A DNA stretch of 64,000 nucleotides from Salaquimonas sp. (lineage in GTDB: Bacteria; Pseudomonadota; Alphaproteobacteria; Rhizobiales; Rhizobiaceae), in NCBI GenBank assembly GCA_028289365.1, contig JANQQM010000011.1, positions 1 through 64,000 of the forward strand, given 5' to 3'. The translations under genes and the position numbers were made by a program. Below, piece after piece: positions 38,415 through 48,085 of this stretch; the stretch's first letter is position 1, and each line of letters opens with the position of its first letter. The notes under the pieces were generated by a model. It saw nothing but the letters and a program-made list of their open reading frames with translations, made no database searches and was not told where the DNA came from.

Positions 38415-39317
38415 GTGAATACTCAGATTATTCGAAATTTTTCGGAACTTGATACTGTCACCAAGGGTTGGCGGGTTAATCAGGAAACCATTGCAGTTGT
38501 GCCGACTATGGGTGCGCTGCATGAAGGGCATCTTTCGCTGGTGCAAATTGCCAAGCGCTATGCGAGCCGTGTGATTGTCACTATCTTCGTGAATCCAAAG
38601 CAGTTCGACCAGGATTCAGATTTGGTAAGTTATCCAAGATCCGAAGAGAGCGATATCCGGAAACTTGCACCGCTGTCGGTCGACGTAGTCTATGTTCCCG
38701 AATTGGAGGAAATCTATCCGTCTGATTTTGCAACGACCATCTCGGTATCCGGTGTGACGGATTCGTTATGCGGTGCATTCAGAAAAGGCCATTTCGATGG
38801 TGTTGCAACGATTGTCGCTAAGCTCTTTTGTCAGACTAAAGCTGACATAGCGATATTCGGAGAAAAGGACTTTCAACAAATCCATGTCATAAAACGGATG
38901 GTGCAGGACCTCAACTTACCGACCGTCATCAAGAATGCGCCGACGATCCGTGAAACGGACGGATTGGCAATGTCGTCGCGTAATGCCAAATTGACATCGC
39001 AAGAACGGGAAGTTGCACCGCAGCTCTATAATTGCCTTCTTTCCGCGACGAAAAAACTGGAAGATGGGACACCCGTCGCAGAGGTTATCGACCAGACAAA
39101 AGCGGAAATCCTGGAAGCCGGATTCAAATCTGTCGAATATCTAGAACTGCGGACGGAACAGGACTTGAGTCCACTTACCGAACTGACCGCACCGTCCAGA
39201 TTGCTGGTTGCTGCCTGGTTAGGAAAAGCGCGATTGATCGACAATGTTGCGTTAGGACCTGTTAAGATACCGGCCAGGAAAGGCCCCGGAAGACAGCCTA
39301 TCCGCGAGCTTGCTTGA
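38415..39317 (+). CDS. panC: pantothenate synthetase
   Basis: ATP-dependent ligase joining pantoate and beta-alanine, 300 aa, GTG start. VVPTMGALHEGHLSLV (HIGH-like) near residue 30, TIFVNPKQFDQDSDLVSYPRSEESD near 55-80, IFGEKDFQQIHVIKRMVQDL near 150 and GLAMSSRNAKLTSQER (KMSKS-like) near 183 are present. The gene forms an operon with panB. Its last 20 bases overlap the convergent Pal-like gene on the other strand. Confidence 0.95.
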   Translation: MNTQIIRNFSELDTVTKGWRVNQETIAVVPTMGALHEGHLSLVQIAKRYASRVIVTIFVNPKQFDQDSDLVSYPRSEESDIRKLAPLSVDVVYVPELEEIYPSDFATTISVSGVTDSLCGAFRKGHFDGVATIVAKLFCQTKADIAIFGEKDFQQIHVIKRMVQDLNLPTVIKNAPTIRETDGLAMSSRNAKLTSQEREVAPQLYNCLLSATKKLEDGTPVAEVIDQTKAEILEAGFKSVEYLELRTEQDLSPLTELTAPSRLLVAAWLGKARLIDNVALGPVKIPARKGPGRQPIRELA

Positions 39318-39849
39318 ACTGAGGCGCTGCTTCGTCGAATTCGGTGCGCAGGTTGACAACGACACGACGGTTCAGTGCCTTGCAGGAAATATCCTTGCAG
39401 TCGCGCACCTGGCGTTCCCTGCCATAACCTTTTGCCCACATGCGCTGTCTGGCAACACCACGTTCTGCCAGATAGTCCATCACCGCATTGGCGCGTTGCG
39501 CGGATAGTTGGATATTCGCGTTATGGCCCTTGGGATCATCTGCATAGCCCTGTAGTTTGATGAGCCATCTTGGGTGGCGTCGCAGCCATTCTGCCTGAAG
39601 TTCAAGGGTCTCTCGTGTCACATCATCGAGTTGCGCCGAGCCGGAAGTGAAATAGACGCGGCGTCCTACGGTCATGATGAAGTCTTCCTCACTGCCTTCC
39701 TTGATATTGGCAAAGCCGGTCGCCGGCTCATCGGTGACTCCAGTCGTCTCAACAGACAAATTTGGCCGGTTTGTCGTACTACAACCGGAAACGATCAATC
39801 CGATCGAAACCAGTGAAATCGTGGTCAGTGATAACAGAACGTTTTTCAT
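39298..39849 (-). CDS. Pal-like OmpA-domain lipoprotein
   Basis: Peptidoglycan-binding outer-membrane lipoprotein, 183 aa. The lipobox is LIVSGCSTTN, with the acylated cysteine near residue 23. The OmpA/Pal domain is VGRRVYFTSGSAQLDDVTRETLELQAEWLRRHP, then KLQGYADDPKGHNANIQLSAQRANAVMDYLAERGV and a final RNR-like CKALNRRVVVNL. It resembles Pal but is not in a tol operon, so it is likely a paralogue. It overlaps panC tail-to-tail by 20 bases. A hairpin at 39867 lies just before the ATG, between it and the L,D-transpeptidase. Confidence 0.85.
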   Translation of the reverse strand: MKNVLLSLTTISLVSIGLIVSGCSTTNRPNLSVETTGVTDEPATGFANIKEGSEEDFIMTVGRRVYFTSGSAQLDDVTRETLELQAEWLRRHPRWLIKLQGYADDPKGHNANIQLSAQRANAVMDYLAERGVARQRMWAKGYGRERQVRDCKDISCKALNRRVVVNLRTEFDEAAPQFKQARG

Positions 39850-39866
39850 TCAGGTAATCCCCTGTC

Positions 39867-39890
39867 GATTGCCGACATCAGCCGGCAATC
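39867..39890 (-). other. hairpin between the L,D-transpeptidase and Pal-like genes
   Basis: GATTGCCG-N8-CGGCAATC is a perfect 8-bp stem in the 53-base gap between two minus-strand genes. No T-run follows on either strand. It may be a stabiliser or a partial terminator. Its core matches the gltA-leader hairpin. Confidence 0.5.
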
Positions 39891-39902
39891 GGACTTTATG
39901 CA

Positions 39903-40544
39903 CTACGCGCGGTCGGCAATATGCTCCAATACCAATACCGCTGTGCCGATGGGACATCTTCGATAGAGATCGATGGCGTCCTCATTGAACATTCTAATAC
40001 ATCCGGAAGAAGCATCCCTGCCGATTGATCCGGGCGCGGTCGTTCCATGCACCCGGTAGCCTGTATCGCCCTCCGCATTATGGAGGTACAAGGCTCTCGG
40101 CCCCAACGGATTATTCGGGCCGCCTTCCATGCGGTCAGGCAGGTTCGGCGAGCGCTTTTTCATCTCTTCGGGTGGAATCCAGGTCGGCCAACGCTTTTTG
40201 CGCGCGACATTTGCGCGTCCAAACCACTGGAACCCTTCCTTACCGACACCTACGCCGTATCGCAAGGCGGTGTTGTTTTCCCAAATCCAGTAGAGGAAAT
40301 GGTTGCGCGTATCGATTACGATCGTACCTTGTGGCTCTGATGAAAAATATTTCACCATCTGACGATGCCAGCGCTTGTCAATTGCCTCAAAATTTGTGCG
40401 CCGAAACTGTACGCCACCATCAACAGACGTTCCCTTGTAATATTTCGAACCCGCCTGCGCCAAAGCATCTGTGCGCCATATGGCTGGTAATGACAGCCCG
40501 ACTACTGCGGTAGCGGCTCCCGCAATAAAATTTCTTCTATCCAT
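39903..40544 (-). CDS. L,D-transpeptidase (YkuD), Tat-exported
   Basis: Periplasmic cysteine transpeptidase for 3-3 crosslinks or protein anchoring to peptidoglycan, 213 aa. MDRRNFIAGAATAVVGLSLPAIWRTDALAQ is a twin-arginine-like signal. The YkuD domain spans about residues 75-210, with GTIVIDTRNHFLYWIWENNTALRYGVGVG at its start and the active site YRVHGTTAPGSIGRDASSGCIRMFNEDAIDLYRR near 163-195 (HGT...SSGCIRM). The Pal-like gene follows on the same strand. Confidence 0.92.
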   Translation of the reverse strand: MDRRNFIAGAATAVVGLSLPAIWRTDALAQAGSKYYKGTSVDGGVQFRRTNFEAIDKRWHRQMVKYFSSEPQGTIVIDTRNHFLYWIWENNTALRYGVGVGKEGFQWFGRANVARKKRWPTWIPPEEMKKRSPNLPDRMEGGPNNPLGPRALYLHNAEGDTGYRVHGTTAPGSIGRDASSGCIRMFNEDAIDLYRRCPIGTAVLVLEHIADRA

Positions 40545-41243
40545 CTGTGCCTCCGGTGGATAACCTGGTCCCAGCTTCCAATTTGGTGCGTCTTTACCAC
40601 AGGTAAAGTCAATTTAAGCCCAAAATATGCAATTTGGTCAACTTTTTAGGGAATACACGCGTCCGAATCGGAACTGTCCTTCCAAATTATGATTTCAACC
40701 GAAACAGGTTGAAAATACAAAAGGCAATTCACGAGTTCCGACAGTCGCTTCAACAACACAAATTTCGTGAAGCAGAGACTTTGAAACAACCTTTGGGCAA
40801 AGGGAGAACTGGAGATCGAAATGTCGACCGGTTTTCTCTGCTCACATTTACAAGCTGCGGACCCAATGGAGCGATTCCCCAAATATGCTTCCATCGTTGA
40901 AGCCGCTGAACCGCCCGTTATTTATAACGACTATTTGAACAATTTGGCGCGGTGACACCAAACCTTTGATAAATCGCTGATTTTATACAAAGAAATACGC
41001 CAAATGATTGGCTGAGCGATCGTTGTTAATGCTTCAATAACCCCAATGATAGATGACTATCTTTCCGCTGATATTGCTGGCATTATGGCCACAATTGATC
41101 GTATTTTGGCTGTAACCGCAAATCGCGCGGATGAAGTTTCAAGGTTTGCCGGCGGGGCAAACCTTTTGAGTATTAGGCAACAGCAAATATTGGGCGCTGA
41201 GATCAAGATGGGAATAGCCGGAATTGGAAAGGGCAGGGGTGCG
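40545..41243. other. intergenic region upstream of rlpA
   Basis: About 700 bases between divergent genes. ORFs on both strands (40634-40900 and 40646-40894) mirror each other, have no recognisable product, and lack convincing ribosome sites. No tRNA arm sequence was found. The rlpA and L,D-transpeptidase promoters must be in here. The last 200 bases are open in the rlpA frame, but that protein's signal peptide shows its start is at 41244. Confidence 0.5.
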
Positions 41244-42395
41244 ATGTCTAGGGCATCGGGTCTTTTTGTCGTTGTTCCGATGGCAATTCTGCTCACCGCC
41301 TGCAATCAGCTGTTTCCCGGTCCAAAGGCTGATATCAATAACGAGACCAAGTTTTCCTCCAAGGAATACGGCGTTAAAGGTAGCCCGAGGATCACTGTCG
41401 CCAAGAAAACCCGCAAGGGTGGTGGACGCTATCAGGTCGGTAAGCCCTACAAGATCAAGGGCAAGTGGTACACGCCCAAGGAAGACCCAACCTATGTGGC
41501 TTCCGGCAAGGCATCCTGGTACGGGCCGAATTTTCATGGACGATTGACGGCCAATGGCGAGATCTACGATCAATATGCCTTGTCAGCCGCCCATCCAACA
41601 ATGCCGCTACCGAGTTATGCGCGCGTTACCAATGTAGACAACGGTCGTTCGGTCATCGTCCGGGTCAATGATCGCGGCCCGTTTGCCAAGAACCGGATTA
41701 TTGACCTTTCCTCGCGAGCAGCAGACCTGCTGGAGTACAAGAAGCAGGGTGTCGCCAATGTAATGGTGGAATATGTCGGCAAGGCCAGGATGGATGGTCT
41801 TGATCAGAGATATCTTATGGCCTCCTTCAATGATCCATCTGCGAAGCCGGGATTTTGGCCCGGTCTTGGAACTGCAAACACGCTCGTAGCCAAAGCGAAT
41901 ACAAAGGTTTCGCCGCCAACCGGCCCAACAGTTGAAGAGCAAATCGAAGACTTCCTCCTGGCCAGCAATATTCCGGTTCCCTCACCGCGGCCGGGCAGGG
42001 TGGAGCCCGGAATTGCCATGGACATTTTGGTTGCGGAGATCACAAGCGATCGAGTGGCCTACTTGTCTGCTTACCGTTCCGGAGACAGTCACGGCCAATC
42101 CGGTAGTGAAATATTCGACGTTATAGATCTGAAAACTACCGGCAGCATAGTCCGACAATCTAAGCAGGCCAGCACTGGAAAATCGGAAATTCGCGTCGGT
42201 GGTTTTAATTCCATGGAAGATGCGATGGTCGCGCATGAAGCAGCCTCGCGAATCGGTCCGGCTTTGGTCGAAAAAATCGTCCAGGACGGGCGTGAAACAA
42301 TTTCAGTTTCGTTACACATTGGTTCGGATGTTGCCGAAATGATTCGCCGTCAGGTTATCGCGCAAGGCTATTTGAACGCTGAAATCCTGCGCTAA
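41244..42395 (+). CDS. rlpA: septal ring lytic transglycosylase RlpA family lipoprotein
   Basis: 383 aa from ATG 41244 (AGGGG 4 bases upstream); the track start at 41046 would bury the signal peptide. MSRASGLFVVVPMAILLTACNQ is a lipoprotein signal with lipobox LLTAC. The double-psi beta-barrel is GKASWYGPNFHGRLTANGEIYDQYALSAAHPTMPLPSYARVTNVDNGRSVIVRVNDRGPF (residues about 90-150). The C-terminal 80 residues look like a SPOR domain (IRVGGFNSMEDAMVAHEAAS). The D,D-carboxypeptidase gene follows, linking both to septal peptidoglycan remodelling. Confidence 0.9.
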   Translation: MSRASGLFVVVPMAILLTACNQLFPGPKADINNETKFSSKEYGVKGSPRITVAKKTRKGGGRYQVGKPYKIKGKWYTPKEDPTYVASGKASWYGPNFHGRLTANGEIYDQYALSAAHPTMPLPSYARVTNVDNGRSVIVRVNDRGPFAKNRIIDLSSRAADLLEYKKQGVANVMVEYVGKARMDGLDQRYLMASFNDPSAKPGFWPGLGTANTLVAKANTKVSPPTGPTVEEQIEDFLLASNIPVPSPRPGRVEPGIAMDILVAEITSDRVAYLSAYRSGDSHGQSGSEIFDVIDLKTTGSIVRQSKQASTGKSEIRVGGFNSMEDAMVAHEAASRIGPALVEKIVQDGRETISVSLHIGSDVAEMIRRQVIAQGYLNAEILR

Positions 42396-42429
42396 TTAGA
42401 CAGTTCGCCATTATGACATGATGTTGCAC

Positions 42430-42465
42430 ATTACCGTTACAGGTAATTGTCTTTCTGTTTCTTGA
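42430..42465 (+). terminator. possible intrinsic terminator after rlpA
   Basis: ATTACC-N6-GGTAAT followed by TGTCTTTCTGTTTCTT is a 6-bp stem with an interrupted T-rich tail, 35 bases after the rlpA stop and about 60 bases before the carboxypeptidase ATG. The stem is weak. Confidence 0.35.
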
Positions 42466-42523
42466 ATAAGACCAAGCCGCCGTTTAGGATAGGCGCGGGC
42501 GGTGACAAATTCGGGGAAATGCA

Positions 42524-43690
42524 ATGCGATTACTAGTTAGCTTGTGTGGTTTGGTAGTATGGGCATGTGTCTCAGCTTACCTGGCTTCACCGTCTCACGC
42601 CCAAGGTTTCAATACATCAGCCGAACAGGCCATTCTTGTCGATGCCGATACCGGAACGGTACTATATTCGAAGGATGGTGATCACAAGTTCCCGCCGGCG
42701 TCACTTGCAAAGCTGATGACCATGGAAGTGGTATTCAATGCGCTGACAACCGGCCAGTTGAAACTATCCGACACATTCTATGTCAGCGAAAATGCATGGC
42801 GAACCGGAGGGGCCAATTCCGGCGGTTCCACCATGTTCGCCGAGCTCAAGTCGGAAATCGCGCTTGAGGACCTGATCAGGGGGGTGATCGTTCAATCCGC
42901 CAATGATGGGTGCATAATCATTGCCGAAGGAATGGCAGGGTCAGAACTGGGATTTGCCGGTCTGATGAATGAACGGGCAAAAAAAATCGGCCTGAAGAAC
43001 TCCCACTTCACCAACTCGACCGGACTACCTGACGAATTGCAATATGTGACGGCCAACGATCTTGCAATACTGGCAAGACACATGATCAAGACCTATCCCG
43101 AATTCTACAATTACTATTCCGAAACGGAGTTTACCTGGAACAACATCAACCAGAGAAACCGGAACCCGCTACTGGCAATGGGCATTGGTGCAGATGGCAT
43201 GAAGACGGGATATACCGAAGCTTCCGGCTACGCGATCGTTGGTTCCGTTAAGCGGCGCGACCAGCGCTTGATTGCAGTGCTTAGCGGGATGGATTCAATG
43301 CGGGTCCGTGCGGAGGAAGCTCGCAAAATACTGGATTGGGGAAGCCGCGCCTTTGAAAAGGTAAAATTATTCGATGCCGGTGAGGTTGTTGGCGAAGCAA
43401 GTGTCTATGGCGGCGAGAAATCCGGTGTCGGTCTGGTCGGCGATGGACCGGTAGAAATCTACCAGCAAATTGGATTCCGCGACAAGATGAAGGCCCGCAT
43501 CTATTATACCGGTCCTCTAATTCCGCCCGTTGAGGAAGGCCAGGAAGTGGCGACATTGAAGGTCTGGATGGGCGACAGGCTCACCCAGGAGACACCCTTA
43601 TATGCTGTTGAGACTGTCGAACAGGGTGGCATTCCCCGGCGATCTTTTGATGCTTTGAAGGAGCTCTTATTGGGGTGGATACCGTTCTAG
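42524..43690 (+). CDS. D-alanyl-D-alanine carboxypeptidase (class C PBP, DacA-like)
   Basis: Periplasmic penicillin-binding protein that trims the terminal D-alanine of peptidoglycan stem peptides, 388 aa. The signal peptide ends at SPSHAQG. Active-site motifs: SLAK in FPPASLAKLMTMEVV near residue 62, SAN in VIVQSANDGCIIIAE near 126 and KTG in GADGMKTGYTEASGYAIVGS near 227. The C-terminal domain (about 285-388) is the DacA-type beta domain, ending in an amphipathic FDALKELLLGWIPF that may touch the membrane. tmk follows. Confidence 0.93.
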   Translation: MRLLVSLCGLVVWACVSAYLASPSHAQGFNTSAEQAILVDADTGTVLYSKDGDHKFPPASLAKLMTMEVVFNALTTGQLKLSDTFYVSENAWRTGGANSGGSTMFAELKSEIALEDLIRGVIVQSANDGCIIIAEGMAGSELGFAGLMNERAKKIGLKNSHFTNSTGLPDELQYVTANDLAILARHMIKTYPEFYNYYSETEFTWNNINQRNRNPLLAMGIGADGMKTGYTEASGYAIVGSVKRRDQRLIAVLSGMDSMRVRAEEARKILDWGSRAFEKVKLFDAGEVVGEASVYGGEKSGVGLVGDGPVEIYQQIGFRDKMKARIYYTGPLIPPVEEGQEVATLKVWMGDRLTQETPLYAVETVEQGGIPRRSFDALKELLLGWIPF

Positions 43691-43876
43691 TTCGAATTGT
43701 AGAACTTCATCTGGCTTGTTGTTGCTTCTCAGCCTAAAACCAAAACAACTTTTGCTCCGGCGATCCTTCAGATTGCTTCCTTCGAATATAATGCCATAAG
43801 ATTACGGGCCTCCATTTTGACGTAACTTTCACGTTGAATGTCGGCGAATTGCCAAACGTTTGAAAGGGATCACTGC

Positions 43877-44605
43877 TTGGCCCGCAACAAAGCTGCAAAG
43901 AAATCTGAACGAGGCTGGTTCATCACGTTCGAGGGCGGCGAGGGATCCGGCAAGTCAACACAAATCCGGCATCTCAAGAAGACGCTTGAGAAAAAGGGTT
44001 TTGACGTGCTGATAACGCGCGAGCCTGGCGGCTCGGCGGGCGGCGAGGCGGTCCGGCACGTGCTCCTGACCGGTGCGGCGGAGCCATTTGGTTCGGAGAT
44101 GGAAGCGATCTTGTTTTCGGCTGCCCGCTCAGACCATGTCGAAACAATCATAAAGCCGGCGCTGGAAGCCGGCACTGTTGTCTTGTGCGACCGATTTCTG
44201 GATTCTACTCGCGTTTACCAAGGCGTCACTGGTGATGTTGATATGGAGTTCTTGAAGAAACTTGAGGAAATAGCATGCGAAGACTGCTGGCCGGACCTTA
44301 CCCTGGTCTTGGACATTGATCCGTCAGAAGGGTTGAAACGAGCGAAAGAGCGGCGTGCCGAAGGCGAGGCGGCAGACCGCTTTGAAAGGGAGCCGATAAA
44401 ACTGCAGCGAAGGCGACGCAAGGCATTTCTCGATATTGCAAAGCAGGAACCGGAACGCTGCGTCGTGATCGACGCAAGCGGTACAGAGAAATCCGTGCGC
44501 ACGGCAATAAACTCTGCCGTGAAGAAACACATGCGCTCTGCATCACCCGGCCACATGAATTTGCGCCATGACAGTCAGGCGGTCGCGAAAGCAGGCGCAT
44601 CATGA
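43877..44605 (+). CDS. tmk: thymidylate kinase
   Basis: Makes dTDP from dTMP. I prefer the TTG at 43877 (AAGGGA 7 bases upstream, 242 aa) over the track's ATG at 43838, which has no ribosome site and adds 13 unlikely residues. [24 protein letters not shown] is the P-loop, [20 protein letters not shown] follows, and [16 protein letters not shown] is the DRx motif. The LID region is [15 protein letters not shown]. The stop overlaps holB by 4 bases. Confidence 0.93.
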   Translation: MARNKAAKKSERGWFITFEGGEGSGKSTQIRHLKKTLEKKGFDVLITREPGGSAGGEAVRHVLLTGAAEPFGSEMEAILFSAARSDHVETIIKPALEAGTVVLCDRFLDSTRVYQGVTGDVDMEFLKKLEEIACEDCWPDLTLVLDIDPSEGLKRAKERRAEGEAADRFEREPIKLQRRRRKAFLDIAKQEPERCVVIDASGTEKSVRTAINSAVKKHMRSASPGHMNLRHDSQAVAKAGAS

Positions 44606-45684
44606 CGGATGACGTTTCAAACCTCGCTGCATGGGACAGGATCGACGGAATACCTGATCCACTGGAAACACGAAGCGTAGTCGGCCACGAATGCACTCTG
44701 GACCAACTTTGCGAACGATATGCCAGCGGAAAAATGCACCATGCTTGGCTCTTGAGTGGGCCGAAGGGAATAGGAAAGGCGACCCTCGCGGCCCGTTTCG
44801 CCGGTCAGGTACTGCGCAATCCGGAGCCGGAGAAAGCTCCAAAGAATTATATTCAGCCACCGGAAACCGACGCTATCGAAGGCCGGATCATTCGCGGAGC
44901 GCACCCAAATTTGCTCCTTATGCGGCGGCCCTGGAACGAACGCGACAAGAAATGGCGAAGCGACCTTACAGTCGATGAAATCAGGCGGACAATCTCCTTT
45001 TTTGGCACATCATCGGCTGAGAGTGGCTGGCGTGTGGCGATTGTAGATACTGCCGATGATTTAAATGCTTCTTCTGCCAATGCGCTTCTGAAAATCCTGG
45101 AAGAACCGCCAGCCAATACAATTCTGCTGATCTTGGCGAATTTGCCTGGCAGGTCTTTGTCTACAATTCGCTCCCGTTGTCAGAGACTCGCTTTGAAGGC
45201 ACTTGATGAAGACCAAATTGTCGAAGCGCTAAGAGCTATCCCCATGTTTTCCGACAGTGATGAAAATGAACTCAGGCAAGCGGCGAAACTTTCGGGCGGT
45301 TCGGTTCGACGGACAATCCTGATCCATACTGAAAATGGCGTGGAATTGGATGAGCGGTTAAGAACGCTTGCAGAAAAGAACGGTCAGCCGGACTGGTCTG
45401 CGATCCACAAGCTCGCCGGCGAGCTAAGTCCCGCCAATCGCAATGAGCGATATCGGCTATTTCTGGATCTGACACATGATTATCTGTCACAAAAAATCCG
45501 GCTTAATGCGAGGTCGGATTCCGATCAATCTCACGTGGAGTTTTCGACCGATATTTCGGAGCTTGCCGGATGGACCGATGTGTGGGAAAAGACGCGCCAT
45601 TCAGCCGAGCAGACCGATGCCTATAATCTTGACCGGAAACAAGTGATCCTCAACCTGTTTTCTGCAATCCATGAATTGGCCTGA
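44602..45684 (+). CDS. holB: DNA polymerase III subunit delta'
   Basis: Clamp-loader subunit, 360 aa. AAA+ features: [24 protein letters not shown] (P-loop region, near residue 50), [36 protein letters not shown] near 140-175 (the DnaX-like sensor region) and [14 protein letters not shown] near 190 (SRC motif). The P-loop-like GPKGIGKA is present, so ATP binding cannot be excluded. It sits between tmk and metG in the conserved alphaproteobacterial order tmk-holB-metG-tatD. Confidence 0.94.
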   Translation: MTDDVSNLAAWDRIDGIPDPLETRSVVGHECTLDQLCERYASGKMHHAWLLSGPKGIGKATLAARFAGQVLRNPEPEKAPKNYIQPPETDAIEGRIIRGAHPNLLLMRRPWNERDKKWRSDLTVDEIRRTISFFGTSSAESGWRVAIVDTADDLNASSANALLKILEEPPANTILLILANLPGRSLSTIRSRCQRLALKALDEDQIVEALRAIPMFSDSDENELRQAAKLSGGSVRRTILIHTENGVELDERLRTLAEKNGQPDWSAIHKLAGELSPANRNERYRLFLDLTHDYLSQKIRLNARSDSDQSHVEFSTDISELAGWTDVWEKTRHSAEQTDAYNLDRKQVILNLFSAIHELA

Positions 45685-45729
45685 CGACTAGGAAAGACCG
45701 AAATTTATTCAGCAGGAACGTCAGCCGTC

Positions 45730-47280
45730 ATGAGTAATGACAAGCAATATTATCTGACAACAGCAATATCTTATCCCAATGGTGTTCCCCATATTGGGCA
45801 TGCCTATGAACTGATCGCGACCGACGCCCTGGCACGCTTCAAGCGTCTGGATGGCTATGAGGTATTTTTCGTGACCGGCACCGACGAACACGGCCAGAAA
45901 ATGCTGCAGACCGCGCGCGGTGAAGATTTGGAACCGCGCGTATTGGCTGATCGAAATTCGGAACTGTTCCGGGAAATGGCAAAGGCGCTGAATGCCTCGC
46001 AGGATGACTTCATCCGCACGACGGAAGAGCGCCACTACGAAGCCTGTCAGGAATTGTGGCGTCGCATGGACGCAAATGGCGATATCTACAAGGACAGCTA
46101 TGCCGGCTGGTACTCTGTGCGGGACGAGGCCTATTACGACGAGAAGGAAACGGAACTGCGTGACGATGGCGTGCGCTATGGTCCGCAGGGTTCACCGGTC
46201 GAATGGGTCGAGGAGGAAAGCTATTTTTTTCGCCTGTCCGACTATCAGGACAGATTGCTTGAACATTACGCAAGCAATCCGGAATTCATCGGGCCGGACA
46301 CCCGCCGCAACGAAGTTGTCAGTTTCGTAAAGTCCGGATTGCATGATCTTTCGATTTCGCGAACGACCTTCGACTGGGGCATTCCCGTGCCTGGCGACGA
46401 AAAGCACGTCATGTATGTGTGGGTTGATGCCCTCACCAACTATGTCACCGCCACCGGCTGGCCGGGGGAGGGCCCCAACACCCATTTTTGGCCGGCAGAC
46501 CTGCATGTCATCGGCAAGGACATTGTCCGTTTTCACGCGATTTATTGGCCGGCATTCCTGATGTCTGCCGGATTGGAATTGCCGAAACGTGTCTATGGAC
46601 ACGGATTTCTGTTCAACCGCGGAGAGAAGATGTCTAAATCCGTGGGTAACGTTGTCGATCCATTTTCGATGGCCGAGACCTATGGCGTGGATCAGATGCG
46701 TTTCTTTTTTCTGCGCGAAGTCCCGTTCGGCAATGATGGCAATTACAGCCATGAAGCCATTGTGGCACGCATTAATGCCGACCTTGCCAATGACATCGGC
46801 AATTTGGCCCAACGCTCATTGTCCATGATTGCGAAGAATTGCGAGGGCAAGGTACCCACGCCTGGTGATTTTTCGCCGGAAGATCAGGCGATACTGGGCG
46901 CTGCCTACGGGCTGGTGGAAGAAATTCGGCCGGATATTGACCAACAACAAATTCACAAGGCGCTTGACGCGATCTGGAGGGTTGTCGCTGACGCCAACCG
47001 GTATTTCGCCGCCCAGGAACCATGGGCATTGAAAAAAACAGATCCCGAGCGGATGAACACCGTCTTGTATGTGACTGCTGAAACGATCCGGGTGCTGGGT
47101 ATTCTTTCACAATTCGTGATGCCGGAAAGCGGGGCGAAATTACTTGATCTACTCTCCGTCCCTCCAGACGCCAGGAGTTTTGCGCAGATTGATGCGGAGC
47201 ATGCGTTGAGTGCTGGAACGGAACTTCCCAAACCGAGCGGCGTGTTTCCGCGCTGGGTAGAACCTGCAGACGCGGACTGA
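45730..47280 (+). CDS. metG: methionine--tRNA ligase
   Basis: Class I synthetase, 516 aa. HIGH motif in [26 protein letters not shown] near residue 14, KMSKS in [19 protein letters not shown] near 295. No CxxC zinc-knuckle cysteines are visible in the connective peptide ([34 protein letters not shown]), so this is the form without a structural zinc. It also lacks the C-terminal EMAP/tRNA-binding domain of E. coli MetG (677 aa). tatD starts 4 bases downstream. Confidence 0.96.
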   Translation: MSNDKQYYLTTAISYPNGVPHIGHAYELIATDALARFKRLDGYEVFFVTGTDEHGQKMLQTARGEDLEPRVLADRNSELFREMAKALNASQDDFIRTTEERHYEACQELWRRMDANGDIYKDSYAGWYSVRDEAYYDEKETELRDDGVRYGPQGSPVEWVEEESYFFRLSDYQDRLLEHYASNPEFIGPDTRRNEVVSFVKSGLHDLSISRTTFDWGIPVPGDEKHVMYVWVDALTNYVTATGWPGEGPNTHFWPADLHVIGKDIVRFHAIYWPAFLMSAGLELPKRVYGHGFLFNRGEKMSKSVGNVVDPFSMAETYGVDQMRFFFLREVPFGNDGNYSHEAIVARINADLANDIGNLAQRSLSMIAKNCEGKVPTPGDFSPEDQAILGAAYGLVEEIRPDIDQQQIHKALDAIWRVVADANRYFAAQEPWALKKTDPERMNTVLYVTAETIRVLGILSQFVMPESGAKLLDLLSVPPDARSFAQIDAEHALSAGTELPKPSGVFPRWVEPADAD

Positions 47281-47284
47281 TCCC

Positions 47285-48085
47285 ATGCTGGTAGATTCCC
47301 ACTGCCATCTGGATTTTCCTGATTTTGGCGACGAGCTGGATCTGATCGTCCAGCGCGCCAGTGACGCTGGCGTTGCAGGCATGGTCACGATTTGCACGCG
47401 GGTGAAGAACTTTTCGCGCGTGCTGAAGATCGCTGAAGCCTATCCCAACATCTATTGTTCGGTGGGAACCCATCCCCACAATGCGGCTGAAGAACTGGAC
47501 GTCACCGCAGAGCAATTGGTGGAACTTGCAGAACATGAAAAAGTTGCCGCAATCGGCGAAGCAGGCCTGGATTACTATTACGACAAATCACCAAGAACCG
47601 CCCAGTCACAGGGCTTTCGTACCCATATCGCAGCGGCCAGGATAACCGGATTGCCGCTGGTCATTCATGCGCGCGACGCAGACAACGACATGATCGAAAT
47701 CCTGACCGATGAAACAGGAAAGGGGGCCTTTCCCTTTATTCTGCATTGTTTTTCATCCGGTCGGGAGCTTGCGCAAGTCGGGATCAAGCTGGGAGGCTAC
47801 GTTTCGTTCTCTGGCATCTTGACGTTCAAGAACAGCGAGGAGATCCGCTCGATCGCCAGGGAATTGCCAATCGACAGGCTGCTGGTTGAAACCGATGCCC
47901 CATATCTTGCTCCGCCTCCCTTTCGAGGAAAACGCAATGAGCCGAGCTATGTAACCAATACCGCTCGTGTCCTGGCCGAGACCAAAAACGTCAATGAAGA
48001 CGAAATAGCCGAGAAGACTACCGAGAATTTCTTCAAAATTTTCAAGAAGATACCAGAAGCGGCATTCGGGGATATCGCCCATTGA
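47285..48085 (+). CDS. tatD: TatD family hydrolase
   Basis: TIM-barrel metal-dependent DNase/hydrolase, 266 aa. Metal ligands: MLVDSHCHLDFPDF at the N-terminus (HxH), VAAIGEAGLDYYY near 95 (E), LPLVIHARDADNDMIEIL near 125 (H), FILHCFSSG near 153 (H) and LLVETDAPYLAPPPFRGKRNEPSYV near 200 (D). Some members show 3'-5' exonuclease activity; the role here is inferred from the family. It overlaps the next gene by 4 bases. Confidence 0.94.
   Translation: MLVDSHCHLDFPDFGDELDLIVQRASDAGVAGMVTICTRVKNFSRVLKIAEAYPNIYCSVGTHPHNAAEELDVTAEQLVELAEHEKVAAIGEAGLDYYYDKSPRTAQSQGFRTHIAAARITGLPLVIHARDADNDMIEILTDETGKGAFPFILHCFSSGRELAQVGIKLGGYVSFSGILTFKNSEEIRSIARELPIDRLLVETDAPYLAPPPFRGKRNEPSYVTNTARVLAETKNVNEDEIAEKTTENFFKIFKKIPEAAFGDIAH

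Noticed and set aside
40634-40900. 88-aa plus-strand ORF (and 82-aa mirror ORF 40646-40894) upstream of rlpA
   Set aside because: The two mirror each other on opposite strands, have no recognisable motif and no convincing ribosome site.
41046-41243. N-terminal 66-codon extension of rlpA in the track
   Set aside because: It places the lipoprotein signal peptide in the middle of the protein; ATG 41244 with AGGGG upstream is the better start.
43838-43876. ATG 43838 as the tmk start
   Set aside because: No ribosome site upstream and the extra 13 residues ([13 protein letters not shown]) do not fit the family; TTG 43877 has AAGGGA at good spacing.
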